This document shows, piece after piece, positions 13,031 to 25,161 of a stretch of 64,000 bases of DNA (the first letter of the stretch is position 1; the number at the start of each line of letters is the position of its first letter). This DNA is from Echinococcus granulosus (taxonomy: Eukaryota; Platyhelminthes; Cestoda; Cyclophyllidea; Taeniidae): positions 833,845 to 897,844 of the forward strand of contig NW_020170394.1 in the NCBI RefSeq assembly GCF_000524195.1. Direction: 5' to 3'. The notes under the pieces are model-generated. The model was not told the origin of the DNA, did no database searches, and saw nothing but the letters and a program-made list of their open reading frames with translations. The position numbers were made by a program, and so were the translations under genes.

Positions 13031-13072
13031 CTACAACAACTGATGCATGCATACTTTGTTTTTCCTCTTTAC

Positions 13073-13315
13073 CTGTGCCTTTTGTTTTTGCAGCACAAAG
13101 TTGTCAATGCCAAACTCAAAGCTAATTGAAGCCTGCATGACGGGGTGTGTTTTCAAATAAAGACACGGTTGTATGTAATAGTGTTTATCCAAGAAACTTT
13201 TAAAATTTCCATCACACTCAGGTATTCTAGCCTCTACAACAGTTCCCAACTTGAGATCATGAAAGTGTTCTTTCAACGCAAGTCTTTGAACCGGGGTTTC
13301 ACTGACAACTACCAT
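13073..13315 (-). CDS. Orphan exon-like open segment, function unknown
   Basis: A minus-strand segment open from an ATG at 13315 to a good donor (GCACAG|GTAAAG). It encodes about 81 residues, including HFHDLKLGTVVEARIPEC and QASISFEFGIDNFVL. The composition looks like a folded protein, not low complexity. Upstream, GATAG|ATGG could be an acceptor, or the ATG could be the true start. The next exon was not found. It could be the 5' exon of the arrestin-like gene across a long intron. However, its phase-0 exit does not match the most likely acceptor of that gene, so an intermediate exon or a separate small gene is equally possible. Confidence 0.35.
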
Positions 13316-13345
13316 CTATCCATCGTCAATTCTTTCAAAAATTAG

Positions 13346-15468
13346 CTCTTTTTGAAGTTACAAAGTGAGTTAAAATACTATGAATTGGTTTGGGATCAGT
13401 GATCTAACTGTGCTTTAATAGCAAAGTTTAATCAAATTCTTCCTCACGCATTAGACGTAAATTCAATCGACTCTGATTCAAGTTGATGAATGTCACGGTC
13501 ATTTATGGAAAGCAAACTAATTGCTAAATGTCGTTCCTACATAAACCGATCAACAGCTGATTGACAGTCCACCTCCATCCCGTACTGTTACCCTGATCGA
13601 CTTGACGCGGACGCCGCTTGTAGGTAAAAGTAGCTTTACGGTGATTCCAAAAATCTTTCAAGCAGAAACAGAAGTAAAGTGAGCCAAACTCACAAAAGCA
13701 ATAATGTGATTAGGGATGCATAATTATCTCCACTTTCTTTACGACTAGGGGCCTGTGTGATGTTAGTGGGGCCGTTGGGCACAGCATAAATGTTCATAGG
13801 CTTCCAATGATATCACTCTTAAAGCTTTCAAATTCTCAAATTTTTCGAGATTCGTCATTACTGTTTCTTCTCCCAGTGGTTGAAGAAGTTATGATCACCA
13901 TGGGAGCAGAAAAGTGCTTCTATGGCACCCAGTGTCAATGCTGCAGTGTCTATAGGTCTGAAAATGCATTTTGATCACATTGCACTCCGTTCATACTACC
14001 ACAAAAAGGGAAAGAGCTTCAATAGAGACTGCTGAATTATCACTTTGTTCAAATTTTACATCACAAAATGCACTAAGCGTTAAATTACACTTAACAATAA
14101 GCAATCTAGAAGCGGCCGAAAAATTTCGTGATACCTAGATTTCAGCACGTTCGCGGGTAATATAGGCTCACAACAGCAGACGCAGCTACGAGAAACAAAA
14201 CTGTTTACGGTGCACACCTTTGTGTAAATGACCCCCACTGATTTGTCATTGATAAACTAATTTGTTTTAATGCCTACGTTTTATTGTATATCCAAGAAAG
14301 AATTTACAAAATGCACTGATTCAGTTTTAATGGTTGGCAGATGTCACTTAAACTGTTTCATTGCGTTTATATAAGCCATTATCATGGCGTCTTCACAAAA
14401 GAAAGAATAATTCCCACCATATCATATTTCACCCTCTGACTACTTCGTTAAACATGATTTTGTGAACAATGGCGACCTGAAATCGGCTCTCATCACGCGT
14501 CGACATGAGCGAACGTAACGCAAAACTTCCAGCGAGTCAGACCCGGCCCAGCATGAGCGAAACCGTCTTGACGATTCTTATCGAACGATAGTTACAACTT
14601 CGCATACTTACTGACTCCCTTATCTCTTCACAAATCAGCCTGCAAAGAAATCGTGGATGCTCTCATGCTGCCTTTTTCGAGAACAATTTGCATAGTCTTA
14701 CCCAGAAATACGATAGCTGTACCGCTTTAGTTCACGTAGAAGGCAAATTGTAAGGCAAACGACTGTTTTGAATGTGGGTCAAACGACTGGTCAGTAAAAG
14801 TAAACCATGTTTAAGAAGGTGCTTAAGTAGGGCTAAATTTACTCGGCACTTCACCTATTGCAATCTAAGAAACTGATGAAATATAAGTGGGAGCCACCCA
14901 ACACGCTCACTATCAGCGCGTCCTCGAGACAGATGCACCTTTCCAGTACTTAAGAATCACATCTTTATCAAAACAATGAAGCACCCGCTGCGAAACCCCC
15001 AAACCCTGCTGCATATTTCGGAGGTTAGCTTTTCTAAAGTAGGGGTGGCACTCGCTCAAGTAAGTCGTTTAAGTCCCTGGATAATGCCCTATAAGTCAAG
15101 AATCCACCGGTAATCGCAGACTGCCAGTGCATTCCTTACAACAAATCCGATTCGGAGCGACACCTCACGCCCTCGCAACTCAATAATACAACCTCCGCTT
15201 TCCTCCTGAAAAAGTACGCCGCGCATCACTCACGGGTAAATCATTTAATTTTGCGTCACTTTGCCTTCTGCAAACACCTAGTGGTTTGGTACAGATACGT
15301 GGGTAAGCTCTTGACTGCCCTCCGATACTGAGTCCAATGCTTGTCGGATCGCTCCAGCCCAGGTTGCTGTCAACAAGTTATTAATGACTATAACAAGCAA
15401 CATTTTTACATACAGGAAATGTATTTCAGTTATGTACAAAGAGAATAAACAGGGCAAAATAAACGGTT
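13346..15468. other. No gene recognised
   Basis: Intergenic by default. I see no exon with coding resemblance and no RNA gene. The right end lies just downstream of the UBE2E-type stop codon and includes that gene's 3' UTR, whose poly(A) site I could not fix. Confidence 0.5.
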
Positions 15469-17161
<1,693 letters not shown>

Positions 17162-17236
17162 TATGCAGCACAACTCCTCAATGGAAGCGAAGTCAGAGAC
17201 AAACGCCGAAGGCGCAGGACTGAACCCAGACTTCAA

Positions 17237-17679
17237 ATTCTAGCCCATTTAAACACAGGGAAAGACAGTCCATGTGCTTTATACCCAATTGGGTTATTTC
17301 ATTTTTCACGGCAAAATTAAAAGGTTTACTTTAAGGCATTATCATTCATTGCGCAAATTCCGCTCTACGACAAGAATCCTTCTTTTACTCCTTGTAGTCT
17401 AATTCAATTCATGTAGCATTCGATATGACAATTAAAATCGAATGAATTGTTAAAATTCTTAATAGGATTTCTGCTCTGTTTATTATTTTAATTGGATGCC
17501 TCAGACCTTGTTGCCCCTGTCTCCTCTACACTGTATTGATATGTCTATCGTTAATTTTTTGATCTATCTGAAAGGAAAAATGGAGACCTATCAGCTTTGT
17601 CAATACGACTCCCCGCTGTTGTTCATTGGCTTGTTTACAGCATCCTTTATCGACACCCTCAACGAATTTAATAGCTAGT
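17237..17679. other. No gene recognised (5' flank of UBE2E-type gene)
   Basis: This is upstream of the minus-strand UBE2E-type start codon and presumably contains its promoter and 5' UTR. No clear TATA box, initiator or trans-splice acceptor close to the ATG was found. Confidence 0.4.
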
Positions 17680-17860
17680 AGAAAGACGAAAAATGACATA
17701 CTACTCAGGCAGAATGTACATATTTGATATACGGTAGAAGTTGGGACTGCCGGCGTAGCCCATGGGCCAGCCCACCCGGAGAAGGTACAATAGCCAAGAC
17801 ACAAAGTAGCTCTTTTTTAAAACCGCGAGTTAAACAACCACCGTATTGCACACCTCCGCT
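17680..17860 (+). repeat. Dispersed repeat A, copy 4
   Basis: The copy contains a decayed GAAGACATACTACTC block, then GGCAGAATGTACAT, GGGACTGCCGGCGTAGCC, GGCCAGCCCACCCGG, and AGGTACAATAGCCAAG followed by AGTAGCTCTT. The order is the same as in the copy at 832. The 5' TGTAGCG end is missing or decayed. Confidence 0.65.
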
Positions 17861-17963
17861 CTTCTTTTGAGTGTCGTTTCCGGCGCACCCCTTGGCTAGT
17901 CTCCCGCGTCGGCCATCACAAAGTAATTGGTGCTGTAAGGAAACTCCCACAGGTCAATTGTAC

Positions 17964-18127
17964 CTGTCCTCGAAATTCCACGCAACTGAGGAGGTATTTG
18001 ATTGCATCGTCACTGATCCCACTTGGTAATTCTACTGGATCTGGAGTTTCGTCCAATGTGGAAACTGGGTCCGGGTACGGGGGAATGTGTTGATTACCAC
18101 ACGTGTCCATAGCTAGTCGTAGGAGCA
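17964..18127 (-). CDS. Orphan exon-like open segment between repeats
   Basis: A minus-strand segment bounded by a good acceptor (CCCTTTCTGCAG|TG) and a plausible donor (GGACAG|GTACAA), 164 bp. It encodes about 54 residues, including MDTCGNQHIPPYPDPV, TPDPVELPSGISDDAIKY and LLSCVEFRG. It looks like a protein-coding exon, but I recognise no family and find no partner exon. It lies between two copies of repeat A. It may be a captured exon, a gene fragment, or part of an unrecognised small gene between UBE2E and LRWD1. Confidence 0.3.
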
Positions 18128-18564
18128 CTGCAGAAAGGGACGAGATTAAGCATGATTCCGTGGGAGTAAAGTCTTGCGTCTATTCCTCCCTGCGACATTT
18201 TCCTCACTTCAGGGGTGTCCAACTACATTTATCTGGGCTCTATCCACCTAGTAGAGGTTTGGGAGAGGTACCGCGAGTTCGTATATTTCATATCTTCATG
18301 CAGGAACGGTGAGCATTTCCGTAACGAAACTTTTCCAGATGGTCCACGGCTAGTGCCATTTCACTTGTCAATAGCTTTCTTGTAGACCACGGGACTGGGA
18401 TAGCCATCGTAAGTAGATGTCATTTTTAGACCTTCTGTAGGTGGTCGGTACTGCTTCCCCCATCTACAGCGTGTGCACTTCTGCTCCACTGAGGTACATC
18501 ATCCACCAGTAGAAATTTGAACTAATATCCTTTAAGATCTCGTTAGCTTTTCGACGCCACCAAT

Positions 18565-18760
18565 TTAGCGCCCCGAAACTTCTCTGAAGACGGAAGAAGT
18601 GATAGCACTAGGACAGAATATGCATTGCCGACGTAGAGGTCCAGAGGCCATGCTGCCCAGCGGAAGTACAATCGCGGAGGCTTAAGTGTTCGCGAAACAA
18701 AAACGAAGAACTAAATAAGTGGCCAAGGCACCGCATACATATGAATGAAGCAACACTTTT
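18565..18760 (+). repeat. Dispersed repeat A, copy 5
   Basis: Begins AGCGCCCCGAAACTTC, then TGAAGACGGAAGAAG, GGACAGAATATGCAT, AGGCCATGCTGCCCAGC and AGTACAATCGCGG. It is a diverged copy of the same family, in the same orientation as the copy at 17680. The orphan exon-like segment lies between them. Confidence 0.65.
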
Positions 18761-18980
18761 ATAACCATTACCTTATTGCTCTATTGTAAATTAAACCGAA
18801 TTGGGCTGAGAAATGGAGCATTCATAGATGTCATTGTGTTCCAATTATCGATGCAAACCTGAGCACTTCCACGGCCAATCTCAGATTCATTCCTGCTTTT
18901 GTCAACCAAAATTGCTTGAATCCACTTTAAGGCGACCCCACAGCCGACCTCGAAACAAACGGACAGTACCAAGGTTCCTT

Positions 18981-18994
18981 CCCCCCCCCCCCCC
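18981..18994 (+). repeat. Poly-C run of 14
   Basis: An uninterrupted run of 14 cytosines just 3' of the LRWD1 stop codon. It is probably within or next to that transcript's 3' UTR, where it reads as poly-G. Confidence 0.9.
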
Positions 18995-19122
18995 AACCAT
19001 TCAAATACAACAATTCCAATCGAGCATACAGATATACATTAAATGTACTATAGCTTACAGATAATTTGCAATTTCTGCAAAAATGAGGGCATATTACAGA
19101 AGTGCGACATGGAGGTAATCAA

Positions 19123-22100
19123 CTATCCCGAGAAGTTCCATATACAGACGAGGTTGTTATCAGTTACCGCAACTAAAAATGAACCGTCAGAGCTTATATC
19201 CGTAGCATTGACAACGGGATTCTTAAAGCCCGAGTTGATACTTTCTTTCACCTGAGGGTCCTCCTCCCGGTTTCCCCCCACACTGCATTCGGGCCATTCG
19301 AGAATCTGAAATAAACCAACGTGCACCAATTCACCCATATCTAACAGATGAAAACACAAAAAACCCGGTATTAGTGATTGCATATTACCTTGACGGGCTT
19401 GACCTTGAATTTTGTGCTGTTCTCCTCATTGACAACATGCTCTTGAAGATCATAAACCCAGATGGTGCCTTCGTTATCGCCACAAACAACAGCTCCAAGA
19501 CCTGGCCTAGCTGTTACGTTGATGTATATCTCATCCGTCGTCTGCCATCGCAACTGACCCAAGACCTCAGCGGTTACCATCTTTTTCGACGAAGCTGCCC
19601 TTTTACGGCTTAAAAGAAGCTAAAAGGGAAAAAAGGGAACGCAGTTGAAGCAACGTCAGCAGGCGATTTATCCAAGTTGACCATCAAATATCAAGTTAAC
19701 CCAATGTTTGCGAGTAATTTGCCTTATTACATAATTGAATACTTGACTGACACCACATGGTAGGGGTATTTCATGTTCACGAGTAGGCGTTATTAATTGA
19801 TTCGATCACTGACAGCAATTCTAGATGAACCACTCAAGAACATAGCTAACTATGAATTTAAAGAATTAAACTTACCTGCGCAAAGTCAAATACGTAAATT
19901 TCTCCCTCCTCCACACACTTCACCACAACAAGGTTTTCAGACAGCCGCGCCAGACCATCAAAACAAGGTTCACGGTTTGTTGGTATCTTGATCTCCATTG
20001 TTGGTACTCTGTAAAGGAGTATATTAGGAAGTTCCACTGCGGTAAATCTGTGCTTAATCGACCCCAATGCTTCACTTTGGTTCCAAAACCTTCTATTAAT
20101 AAACATTCTTAAAAAATTCTTGAACTCGTACCCTTAATTAAAAAGCAATTGGTGAATAGTTCCCAATCATATCCTCACCTGTCGTCTGCAAATCTTTGCT
20201 TCCTGAAGTCTTGAATGATCCACGCAAAGACGCCGTCTTCGCAGCCAGCTAGAAGAGTATCGTAATTTGGCATAAAAACGAGATTTAGAACGGGGTTGAG
20301 ATGAGGACGAGGGCAGATGAGGCGCATCAGGAGGTGGTGTTTCGTTCTGTATTCCGGTGCCGAGGGTACACCCACATCCCACACACAGACACAGGCCTAT
20401 GGGAATTAAATTAAATGTGAAAAATTCGTGTAACCCACTCATCTCAATGCAGGATGAAAAACATCACCTAGCAATTTAGCAAGTAATGTCAGTAAAATCA
20501 CTGATTGGCAGGCGTTTAGCATCTATCTGGGCCCCACCATGTCCCTGGGTTGGGGTTTTCAATGTATACAGAGTTATTAGAATAAATAAAAAGTAAAGGT
20601 ACTGTTACACGGGATTGTAACATACCTTAGAGTCGCCGGAGAAGAGTATTGTGGGTTTGGTGGGATGAAAAACCATGCAAGCTATCTCCTCCCTATGGCC
20701 TTTCATCTCTGCATAGCAGACCAACTGTTCCGGATGGAGAAGTCGAATCTCCTTTAACTTGCCTGCAGCTGCCAGCAAATTTGTAGGGTGTCCAGAAGCC
20801 ATTTCAACCGTGGTCCAAGCAACCGCATAGAATTCCTGAGGAGGCGAATGCGTGAAGCAGACTGACAACAGTGCTTATGATAATTAAAACTGAGATTTGA
20901 AGCAGCCTAGCCAACTATCCAGCTAATCAGAATCAAAAAATAGATATAGAACCTAACTTAAAAAAGTGCTATTCACTAATAAAATAAGCACGTCAATCAT
21001 TGGTAGTGTGATTTCGTCGCTCCCGAATAAAAACTATTCGGGCTCAAACGCTGAAGTAGATGGTTTACCTCTCCAACATGTTTGAAACGCTTCAGCACTT
21101 TCCCTGTCTGACAGTCAATGAGGCACACACACTCCCCACCGCAGGTTGCAACCACGGACGTGGTGCTCCTCGGGTCCGTGGGGTTTGGCTCAAAGGCGCA
21201 GCGCCAAACTTTGGTGGAACAGTCTAACGGGTCATTGTCTCGCGCATGACAACGGATAAAGTGCAGAGGGTCGTAGTCCACCACCTGAAAGATGCAATTA
21301 TTGATACTTGATAAATACAACTCACACGAGGACATGAAAAGGGTAAACAAGTGAAGGAATCGGATGGAGAATCTTACCTCCCCGAGCTGAACAAGACTAG
21401 GAACAGGAGGCACACTATCAGTGTTGATGGAAGTGTCAATGAGATGGCGAATAAGTGTTTCATCTTCAAAGTCCTTGGGTGAGAAAGCATGCACATTATC
21501 TGCATCGATTGAGTTCGAGGCAGTGGGGGTGTTCGCACCAAAAGACCTAGCTCTGAGTGCCTTGAGTGTCGAGCCGGGTCTTCTGCCTCGCTTCGGCGGT
21601 GCTGGTCCAGGAGAAGCCGCGTCCTCAGTTTCCTCAGAACGCAACACACCCTCCGATTCATCGACAGTGGCAATTTCGGCTAAAAAACACGAATAAGTGT
21701 GCTTGTGTTACTGTTTCGCTTTGTCTGAGTTGGTAGGGTGGTTAGTGATAAAATTTAAGAGTCAAAATATACACTGTGACAAAACTAATGACTTTGACTT
21801 ATAAAAGACCCAAAAAAACCAACCATGGACTTCGCCTTCGCTCTTTCTGAGTCCACCACTACCCCTCCTAGTAGCTTCATCTTCCCTTTCCTCTGAAAAG
21901 GGACCTTCAGCTTCTTCATCCTCTTGGGCGATGGCGGCAACCATAAGAGCCTCCTCCTGGCCGGCAAGAGCAGCAGCGGTGTCGATAGCGCCATAGGCGG
22001 AAAAACGCTTCATGCGGTTGGAGTCACGAGTGGACATGCGCAGGGTGGCGGGTGGTGGAGCATGAGGTGGGGGAATCTTCACGTTCTGCAGTAAAGCTGC

Positions 22101-25100
22101 GGTCTCCTTCTCCTCTTGCTGTGCAAGAGCCCTGAGATTGAAGGCAAGAAGAGGCCATCAGGTTGAATGCACACATTTTAAGGTCGCAAACCTCATACGG
22201 TTAAAGACTAGGGCAGACCTTTTTTGGGAATGCGATGCCGGTGGACGCCCACGCTTGCCAGGTTGCCAGTGGCCGGGGGTTTTCACAGGTTTGGGCGGGA
22301 CTACATCCTCCTGTTCATCCAAATCACCATAAGCAGAGTAGCCATGAGCTGCTGACATATCGGCCATTGAGTACTCTTCCTCATGGCGGCGGGCAACTGT
22401 GGATGCTCGCTTATTCACCCCGCCACCCCGACCAGCGAGCATAAGACCAGGTCGACGCGAACCCAAAACAGCCCCACTTGAGGGAATAGTGCGACGATGT
22501 GCCGGCTGCCCAGTCGTGACCATAGATTGTGGAGCATTGTTCTCAGAGTCACTCTGCTCCAAGCTATCTGTAAGCATAGAAGGATACTCATTATTAATTC
22601 AATTCAGAAGAAGTGGAAATGTATGGTCAATAAGGGAACAGAAAACAACGCACCGTCGGGCTGCCTTGTTGAGTCAAGACCATTGGCGATGCTGCCACCC
22701 ACAACGGGAATTATGAGATCTCCATTGGGCTGACGCGCGGCAGAGCGAATGACGGAATAGACTACAGTTTTTCCATGCTGCATTGCGGTTCCAATGATAC
22801 CCGAAAGCCGGTCCAACGGTTCATCGGGTAGGAGGGTCATGTTGTGTGCGGCAGCAACGGCTTCGCGTTCAGCCTCCGCAGCTTTTCGATCCTCCTTCTT
22901 CGCACCGTCCGCATTGGTAGTGGTGGTGTTGGAGGCGGCAGCAGCGGAGGTTACAGCTGTGACTACTTGGCCCGCAGATTCCGATTCAGCTTTTGTAGGA
23001 ACCTCCTCGGAAGCTCCAGTGGTAGAGGAAGGTTCCTCCATGGTGGCCGTGACCGCATCGTTTCCCACATTTTCATGAGACTCAGAGTCTGATCGCACTT
23101 GAACGTCGCCTGCATGTTCTTCCTCATCCTCATCATCCACCACCTTCGGTGCAAGGAATTCTTCCGCTATTTGACGCGCCTAAAGTGTGCGGCAACCACA
23201 GTCCTTAATGCTGAACACAAATTCAAACAATTCATATCATTCGCCTTTGTACAATACCAATGCACTCAGGCAACCTAGAAAAGGAAACTATCAACATTGA
23301 AGTCGATAGGAAAATACCCCTTCATATTGGATTTGAAATATTAAGATAAATGCCAGAGTAATGAGTCACTTCAATCCACAGTTAAAAAATAATGGAATGA
23401 ACCAAATATTACCAAAACCGCCTTGCAGTGCTTAAAAGGCTCATCCACGGTAAGACTCTGATTGACAGCGTGTAAAACTAGTGTCTCAATAACACAAATG
23501 AGGTCACGGTGCGGCACACTCTTTTTGAAGAATTCCACTAAGTCATCTTCCCACTTTGAATGGACCTGAAAATAACAAAACAACTCACTAGCAGTTTGTA
23601 GCAAGTGCGCTAGCTGTCCATTTTCCAATAATCTTGCGCCCCATTAAAAATAATTCAGAATAATTGTAAATGATGTGTAAAATATCAAAAAGATGGCTAA
23701 TATGCGCGGTCAAAGCGTAATATTTTACTTCACTTTGTCGACCTTAATGCGATCTTGCAATCAAACGATGGTAAGATATAACAGCCCAAAGCTTAATCTC
23801 ATTTTTAATAATACATGAAATTGAAAACAAAGACCATACTAAAGCGGCCAGTTCTTGCTTTGCAGCTTGAGCAGTTTTGATAGTGTCCTCGGTGGCCTCA
23901 ACGTTAAATTCTTCGCCGTTGATGGAGTTCAAAAGAGGGCAGAGATATGCTAATGATTGTGGTTTCAGCATCTAAAATGGGAGAAATTGCTAATCTTAAC
24001 CCATACGAGACATTATTCAGTATATTTCAATCTATTCGACTTATATTCTACCAACTTCCACTCTGACAGCGTCTAATTTCTGTTATCAAGGCTAAATCAA
24101 CGAGTAGTCGACGTACACAGAGAAGGGTCATATTGTACACTAATATGGGAAATTCCCTCTTCAGTTTTTCTACATCCACCGACCTCTTTCAGCTCGGGAT
24201 CCAACTCAACAGAAATGAGTCTAGGGAATTGTTCAATCAGCGGTGGCCCGTTCTCCCTCGCGAAGCGAACCAAGAGTGGATTCTTGCTTAAGTTTAAACG
24301 TTTCAACTTAGGCAAATGTAGGCATCGAGGCAGACCATGCAAGCAATTGTTGGAGAGATTAAGTTCCACGAGATTAACGCACTGGTTCAGATGGATCGGC
24401 ATTATTCCCGTGAATGAACAGTCGGGAAGGCTGGGAAGAAAATTAAATTTCGATATATACATTGGGAAATAATCTGTAGTCTTAGCGCATTGTTTACTCA
24501 TCGCCATCAAAAATCACACTAAAATCCGGATACATCAAGATACTATACTGAGTGGCTTGAAAGGAAAAAAGTATTTTGTAGAATTTGACAAACAAATCTC
24601 ATATTCCAAACCGTAAATTCGCACTATTGCACTTGAGTAAAATGAACCTGAGGGACTGCTTTTTATTTATAATGAAACTTTTGAAGGTTATAAATCAACA
24701 GTTCCAAGGTTGAATTATGCCAAAATCCACCCCGACAGCTAACAGTATAGAGGTACTCTATGCAAGCGTCCATAACCGTGGAGACACGGAAGTGACACCT
24801 ACCTTAATATCCGAACCTTCTTCAACGTGTCCGTCCCAGTAACCGTATAAATGGCAATGTCGTCCAGGATGTTATGTTCTTCGCAGGAGAGATCCAACGA
24901 CATAAGTTTATCTGAAAGGATATTAAAAACTTACTGACAGTACAAAAACTAATTAAGCAGGAGGTACGTTAACTTGCCATCCAACGAGTCTGATTCGAGA
25001 CTATCGTTTAGGTCTAAACGCTCCAGCGGATCATGAAGTAACTGTTCCGCAGCCGAGAGATCAAGTTCCATAACTTGATCTACCGAAAAGTACCTAAGAT

Positions 25101-25110
25101 TGAAAAGCAT
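19123..25110 (-). CDS. LRWD1: LRWD1/ORCA-like origin recognition complex-associated protein
   Basis: Fifteen exons, all in phase: 25110-24978, 24911-24803, 24430-24184, 23971-23840, 23565-23413, 23179-22654, 22567-22192, 22131-21824, 21679-21378, 21284-21069, 20835-20626, 20396-20179, 20008-19876, 19619-19389, 19305-19123. About 1158 aa. Residues 1-165 are leucine-rich repeats (VNLVELNLSNNCLHGLP, LKRLNLSKNP). Residues about 763-1158 are WD40 repeats that follow human LRWD1 closely: DPLHFIRCHARDNDP, WRCAFEP, ATCGGECVCLIDCQTG, EFYAVAWT, WDVGVPS, LLAGCEDG, VVCGDNEGTIWVYDL and a final NNLVCIWNFSG. LRWD1 binds ORC and repressive histone marks and stabilises ORC on chromatin. The family norm is about 650 aa. 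The extra roughly 500 residues are a low-complexity linker rich in acidic residues, Ser and Ala, with AT-hook-like KRGRPP (538-543) and KRGRRP (691-696). Exon 1 appears to use a GC donor. The exon 3 donor (GAG|GTCGGT) is weak, so that junction is less certain. Confidence 0.9.
24912..24977 (-). other. Probable GC-AG intron in LRWD1
   Basis: The first intron of the LRWD1 model reads GATG|GCAAGTTAACG ... ATCCTTTCAG|AT. It is 66 nt. With a GC donor, exon 1 exits in phase 1 and joins exon 2 to give SLDDKLMSLDLS. The nearby GT dinucleotides give the wrong phase and run into a stop. GCAAGT is the usual donor form for the rare GC-AG class. Confidence 0.6.
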
Positions 25111-25124
25111 CGTTTTAGAAAGCA

Positions 25125-25150
25125 CTGTTAGACGTAGATAAAAGGTGTTA
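25125..25150 (-). promoter_or_regulatory. Splice-acceptor-like site between two closely spaced genes
   Basis: Read on the minus strand, CCTTTTATCTACGTCTAACAG is followed 14 nt later by the LRWD1 ATG. It lies in the 51-bp gap after the stop of the upstream 806-aa gene. Flatworms use spliced-leader trans-splicing to separate polycistronic transcripts, and this is where such an acceptor would be expected. That use is inference. A cis intron joining the two frames was tested and runs into a stop. Confidence 0.45.
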
Positions 25151-25161
25151 AGTGAACAGAC

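Noticed and set aside
22138..23092. Plus-strand open frames across LRWD1
   Set aside because: They are antisense shadows of the GC-rich linker exons, which have consistent splice phases and LRWD1 context on the minus strand.
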